A stretch of 7,720 nucleotides of DNA, taken from positions 1 to 7,720 of the forward strand of contig JAIZWN010000445.1 of NCBI GenBank assembly GCA_020443945.1, written 5' to 3'. The translations under genes were made by a program, and so were the position numbers. Source of the DNA: Candidatus Thiosymbion ectosymbiont of Robbea hypermnestra (GTDB lineage: Bacteria; Pseudomonadota; Gammaproteobacteria; Chromatiales; Chromatiaceae). The first letter of the stretch is position 1, and every line of letters starts with the position of its first letter. Below the pieces are notes generated by a model. The model made no database searches, was not told the DNA's origin, and was given only the letters and a program-made list of their open reading frames with translations. Below, piece after piece: positions 5,241 to 7,720 of the stretch.

Positions 5241-5990
5241 GTGTTATTGATCCCAGCCATCGATCTCAAAGACGGGCGTTGCGTGCGTTTGCGCCAGGGC
5301 CGTATGGACGAGGAGACCGTCTTCTCCGACGATCCGGTAGAGATGGCCGGGCGTTGGGTCCGGGCGGGCGCGCGACGCCTGCATCTGGTGGACCTGAACG
5401 GGGCCTTTGCCGGAAAACCGGTCAATGATGCGGCGATCCGGGCCATCGCCGCGCGCTATCCGGAGCTGCCCATCCAGGTCGGGGGCGGCATTCGCGACGA
5501 GGCCACCATCGCCGCCTACCTACAGGCCGGCGTTGCCTACTGCATCATCGGCACCCAGGCGGTGAAAGAGCCGGCGCTCGTGACCCGCGCCTGCCGGACC
5601 TTCCCCGGCCATATCATCGTGGGGCTGGACGCCAGGGAAGGGCAGGTAGCCATCGAAGGCTGGGCGGAGCTGACCGAACACCCGGTGGCGGCTCTCGCCA
5701 GGCGCTTCGAGGAAGACGGGGTATCCGCCATCGTCTACACGGACATCGGCCGGGACGGCATGATGACGGGGCCCAACGTGGCGGCCACGCGCGCCTTGGC
5801 GGAGGCCATTGCGACCCCCGTCATCGCCTCCGGCGGCATTACGAACCTGGACGACGTGCGCGCCCTGCGCGCGGTAGCCGACAGCGGCATAACAGCCGCC
5901 ATCACCGGCCGCGCCCTGTACGAAGGAACCCTGGGTTTCGCCGCGGGGCAGCGAATCGCCGATGCCGAGCCGGCGCGTACAGAGCCATAA
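5241..5990 (+). CDS. hisA: ProFAR isomerase (HisA)
   Basis: Cytoplasmic (beta/alpha)8-barrel enzyme of histidine synthesis; it converts ProFAR to PRFAR by an Amadori rearrangement. The 249-aa product begins MLLIPAIDLKDGRCVRL with catalytic base D8 and has the general acid D130 in IIVGLDAREG. Phosphate-binding sequences are IQVGGGIR (78-85), TDIGRDGMMTGPN (167-179) and IASGGITN (195-202). Those TDIGRDG and D8/D130 features, together with its overall sequence, make it HisA rather than its paralogue HisF. It starts with GTG; GAGGGG (5226-5231) lies 9 nt upstream and overlaps the end of nfi. hisI follows after 44 nt. The usual neighbours hisH (upstream) and hisF (downstream) are both missing. Confidence 0.96.
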   Translation: MLLIPAIDLKDGRCVRLRQGRMDEETVFSDDPVEMAGRWVRAGARRLHLVDLNGAFAGKPVNDAAIRAIAARYPELPIQVGGGIRDEATIAAYLQAGVAYCIIGTQAVKEPALVTRACRTFPGHIIVGLDAREGQVAIEGWAELTEHPVAALARRFEEDGVSAIVYTDIGRDGMMTGPNVAATRALAEAIATPVIASGGITNLDDVRALRAVADSGITAAITGRALYEGTLGFAAGQRIADAEPARTEP

Positions 5991-6034
5991 GGCATCGGGC
6001 CGATTCGCCGCCTGAAGATTCGGGAGAGCACACC

Positions 6035-6427
6035 GTGGAACAAGACTGGCTGGATACGATCAAGTGGGACGACCAGGGTCTGGTTCCCGCCATTGCCCAG
6101 GAAGCGGACAGCGGAAAGGTCCTGATGCTGGCCTGGATGAATCGGGAGTCCCTGGCGGCGACCCGGGAAACGGGACATGCCGTCTATTGGTCCCGCTCCC
6201 GCAACCGGCTATGGCACAAGGGCGAGGAGTCCGGTCATCGGCAACTCGTCCGTACCATTCGGATCGATTGCGATGCCGATGTGGTGCTGTTGGAGGTGGA
6301 GCAACAGGGCGGCATCGCCTGCCACACTGGCCGCCACGCCTGCTTCTTCCGCGAGCTGCGCGCCGGCGAGTGGGTGCCGATCGCGCCCGTGCTCAAAGAC
6401 CCGGACGCCATCTACGGGACGCCTTGA
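6035..6427 (+). CDS. hisI: Phosphoribosyl-AMP cyclohydrolase (HisI)
   Basis: Zinc enzyme that opens the adenine ring of phosphoribosyl-AMP to give ProFAR, the substrate of HisA. The 130-aa stand-alone form shows MLAWMN (31-36), YWSRSRNRLWHKGEESGH (51-68), DCDAD (78-82, Mg2+-binding aspartates D78/D80/D82) and the zinc-site cysteines C79, C96 and C103 in GIACHTGRHACFF. It is the unfused form, unlike the HisIE of enterics, with hisE as the next gene. Translation starts at GTG 6035 with GGGAG (6022-6026) 8 nt upstream. The 44-nt gap after hisA has room for a ribosome site only, with no remnant of hisF visible. Confidence 0.96.
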   Translation: MEQDWLDTIKWDDQGLVPAIAQEADSGKVLMLAWMNRESLAATRETGHAVYWSRSRNRLWHKGEESGHRQLVRTIRIDCDADVVLLEVEQQGGIACHTGRHACFFRELRAGEWVPIAPVLKDPDAIYGTP

Positions 6428-6441
6428 GGGATCATCCGATC

Positions 6442-6759
6442 ATGAACGACATTCTGGAGCGCCTGTCCCAGGTCCTGGAAGAACGCAAGCAGGCCGACCC
6501 GAACGGCTCCTACGTAGCGGGACTCTATGCCAAGGGGCTCGATGCCATCCTCAAGAAGATTGGCGAAGAGGCCGCCGAAACCCTGCTGGCGGCCAAGGAC
6601 GGGATACCGGACAAGATCGTCCACGAGGTGGCGGACCTCTGGTTTCACACCCTGGTGCTGCTGGCGCAGCAGGGGCTGGGACCGGACGCGGTGCTGGCGG
6701 AGCTGGGCCGGCGCTTCGGCCTCTCGGGACTGGAGGAGAAGGCCCGGCGACGCGGCTGA
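6442..6759 (+). CDS. hisE: Phosphoribosyl-ATP pyrophosphohydrolase (HisE)
   Basis: All-alpha MazG-like pyrophosphatase that removes PPi from phosphoribosyl-ATP, giving the substrate of HisI. The 105-aa product, a normal length for the unfused enzyme, carries SYVAGLY near residue 23, then AILKKIGEEAAETLLAAKD and HEVADLWFHTLVLL; the E/E/D residues in these helices (EEAAE, HEVAD) are the Mg2+-binding set of the family. ATG 6442 lies 14 nt after the hisI stop, with GAGGG (6426-6430) about 11 nt upstream. It is the last his gene of the cluster. A 5-bp GCGGC/GCCGC hairpin overlaps its stop (6752-6768), but no T-run follows, so no convincing terminator separates it from the next operon. Confidence 0.95.
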   Translation: MNDILERLSQVLEERKQADPNGSYVAGLYAKGLDAILKKIGEEAAETLLAAKDGIPDKIVHEVADLWFHTLVLLAQQGLGPDAVLAELGRRFGLSGLEEKARRRG

Positions 6760-6800
6760 GCTGGCCGCCAATCACTGAGAAAGGGGACAGGGGCCAGAGG

Positions 6801-6834
6801 ATGGTTTAAGATGGTCAGAAATATGGTCAGGAGG
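6801..6834 (+). promoter_or_regulatory. Leader of the Phd/VapC operon: repeated ATGGTCAG boxes and Shine-Dalgarno
   Basis: ATGGTCAG occurs at 6811-6818 and 6823-6830, 12 nt apart, and a shorter ATGGT lies at 6801-6805. AGGAGG (6829-6834) overlaps the last box and sits 8 nt before the antitoxin ATG. Phd/YefM antitoxins bind short repeated boxes in their own promoter, so these are operator candidates; overlap with the ribosome site would suit tight control. No convincing -35/-10 pair is seen, and upstream 6781-6800 is a G-rich AAGGGGACAGGGG string. Confidence 0.4.
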
Positions 6835-6842
6835 TTTCCGGT

Positions 6843-7130
6843 ATGTCCGTAACTTCGATCGCCGAGGCCAAGACCCGGCTGACGCGCCTTATCCATCAGG
6901 CGGAGCAGGGCGAGGCCATGCACATCACCCGCCGCGGCAAGCCCGTTGCCGTGCTGCTGTCCGAGGACGAGTACGCGCGTCTGTGCCGGGGGCAGGAGCA
7001 ACGCAATTTCTGGGATCTGATCGCCGAGATGCGGGCCGATCCGGCTTTCGAGCCGGTGGACTGGTCCGCGGAAGAGGTCGATGGGTGGCGTGACCGGCGC
7101 CCGGCGCGGGAGTTCGAATGGCCCGGGTGA
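6843..7130 (+). CDS. Phd/YefM-family antitoxin
   Basis: Predicted antitoxin and autorepressor for the downstream PIN toxin. The 95-aa product has the Phd/YefM N-terminal fold: SVTSIAEAKTRLTRLIHQAE (2-21), then MHITRRGKPVAVLLSEDEYARL (26-47), where the beta hairpin TRRGKPVAVL and the Y44 region are hallmarks. The C-terminal half (about 54-95) is acidic and Trp-rich (W57, W74, W82, W93) and should be the disordered toxin-binding arm. The start is secured by AGGAGG 8 nt before ATG 6843. The gene overlaps the toxin by 13 nt. It belongs to a different antitoxin fold from the RHH antitoxin at 3281, so the two modules are not recent duplicates. Confidence 0.88.
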   Translation: MSVTSIAEAKTRLTRLIHQAEQGEAMHITRRGKPVAVLLSEDEYARLCRGQEQRNFWDLIAEMRADPAFEPVDWSAEEVDGWRDRRPAREFEWPG

Positions 7131-7567
7131 GGTATCTGCTCGATACCAACATCCTCTCCGAACCGGTCGTTGCCCACCCCAATCCGTTCGTACTGGGAAG
7201 GATCGCGGCACACGGCGCGTCTCTCGCGCTCTCCTCCGTAACCTGGCAGGAGCTCCTCTACGGCATGTTCCTGCTGCCGGTCGGCAAACGCCGGGAGCGG
7301 ATCCGCAAGTATCTCTTCGGGCACATCCGCCCCGTCCTGCCCATCATCGGCTTCGAGAAACGTGCCGCGCACTGGCAGGCCGAGCAGCGTGCCTGGCTCC
7401 GACAAATCGGCAAGTCCCCGTCCTACCCGGATTCCCAGATCGCGGCAATCGCCGCCGTCAACGACTTGGTGCTGGTCACACGCAATAGCGAGGATTTCAC
7501 GGATTTTCAGGGGCTACGCACCGAGAACTGGTTCGAAGAAGACACGGGCGGTTCGGAATACCACTGA
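7118..7567 (+). CDS. vapC: PIN-domain toxin ribonuclease (VapC-like)
   Basis: Predicted endoribonuclease toxin of the Phd-type pair. The 149-aa product has the PIN active-site acids D9 (YLLDTNILSE), E45 (VTWQELLYG), D105 (YPDSQIAAIA) and the fourth site LVTRNSEDF (N123, D126), all apparently intact. Compared with the toxin at 3562 it is longer, has a PVGKRRERIRKYL insert region (54-66), and shares only the PIN motifs. ATG 7118 is favoured by GGGAG (7108-7112) 5 nt upstream; GTG 7127 would overlap the antitoxin stop as GTGA and give the common VapC N-terminus (M)RYLLDTN, so it is a live alternative. No terminator is visible after the stop. Confidence 0.87.
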   Translation: MARVRYLLDTNILSEPVVAHPNPFVLGRIAAHGASLALSSVTWQELLYGMFLLPVGKRRERIRKYLFGHIRPVLPIIGFEKRAAHWQAEQRAWLRQIGKSPSYPDSQIAAIAAVNDLVLVTRNSEDFTDFQGLRTENWFEEDTGGSEYH

Positions 7568-7701
7568 CTCGCCATCCGGGAATAACGCCGTGGATTCTCC
7601 GTCCATGGGGCCTGTTCACCGTCGGATTCGGGAGGATGTTGTAGGGACCTATATACATAGCTAGCCAAAGCCACGACTCCGTAACCGTTCAGCCCCCACC
7701 G
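7568..7701. other. Intergenic stretch after the second toxin
   Basis: No gene-like frame, strong hairpin or RNA gene is visible. It contains an AT-rich patch with TATATA at 7650-7655 and CTAGC at 7661-7665, unusual against the surrounding GC-rich sequence, but with no -35 partner at the right spacing. Confidence 0.5.
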
Positions 7702-7720
7702 CGTCATTCCGGCAGGGATT
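7702..7720 (+). repeat. Dispersed inverted-repeat element, copy C (cut by window end)
   Basis: CGTCATTCCGGCAGGGATT is the exact reverse complement of 190-208 over all 19 bases, and it matches copy A (31-57) in orientation. The unit is expected to continue past the window with GCCGGAATC, completing the hairpin, but that cannot be seen. Confidence 0.75.

Noticed and set aside
6781..6800. AAGGGGACAGGGG string as a REP/IS200-type end
   Set aside because: It resembles GGGGACAGG strings seen near some mobile elements, but there is no hairpin, second copy or transposase to support it.
1..7720. CRISPR array, tRNA/rRNA, transposase, integrase or phage genes
   Set aside because: No regularly spaced repeats, cloverleaf, rRNA-like sequence or protein motifs of these classes were seen.

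Overview
The window is GC-rich and reads as a chromosomal housekeeping segment from a gammaproteobacterium. The nadK-recN pair is typical of that class. hisI and hisE are separate genes rather than the fused hisIE of enterics, which points away from Enterobacterales. A purple-sulfur or sulfur-oxidising relative (Chromatiales-like) is a guess from gene style and codon use, not something the sequence proves. Every gene that can be supported lies on the + strand.

Layout. 1-518 is non-coding and repeat-rich. It holds two facing copies of a short CGTCATTCCGG-type inverted repeat, two tandem direct-repeat pairs and a run of six G-tracts. 519-1421 is nadK (NAD kinase) and 1450-3120 is recN (DNA-repair SMC-like ATPase). 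3281-3972 is a toxin-antitoxin pair: a ribbon-helix-helix antitoxin overlapping by 4 nt a TTG-started PIN-domain toxin, with a near-perfect operator-like dyad upstream. 4175-4399 is a 74-aa helical protein I do not recognise. It has its own candidate promoter and a clear Rho-independent terminator. 4532-5227 is nfi (endonuclease V), starting 10 nt after that terminator. 5241-6759 is hisA-hisI-hisE. 6843-7567 is a second, unrelated toxin-antitoxin pair (Phd/YefM antitoxin plus PIN toxin). The window ends inside another copy of the repeat seen at its start, in opposite orientation to the copy at 181-209.

How the genes fit together. NadK makes NADP+, and RecN helps repair double-strand breaks. 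Endonuclease V starts repair of deaminated adenine. HisE, HisI and HisA catalyse consecutive early steps of histidine synthesis (PR-ATP to PR-AMP to ProFAR to PRFAR). hisF and hisH, which carry out the next step and normally flank hisA, are absent, and nfi sits where hisH is usually found. The two toxin-antitoxin modules use different antitoxin folds and probably arrived independently.

I found no CRISPR array, rRNA, tRNA, transposase or phage gene, and nothing that looks like a new multi-gene system. The points most worth following are the broken his operon, the terminator against the nfi start, the operator dyad of the first toxin-antitoxin pair, the dispersed repeat family and the unrecognised 74-aa gene.
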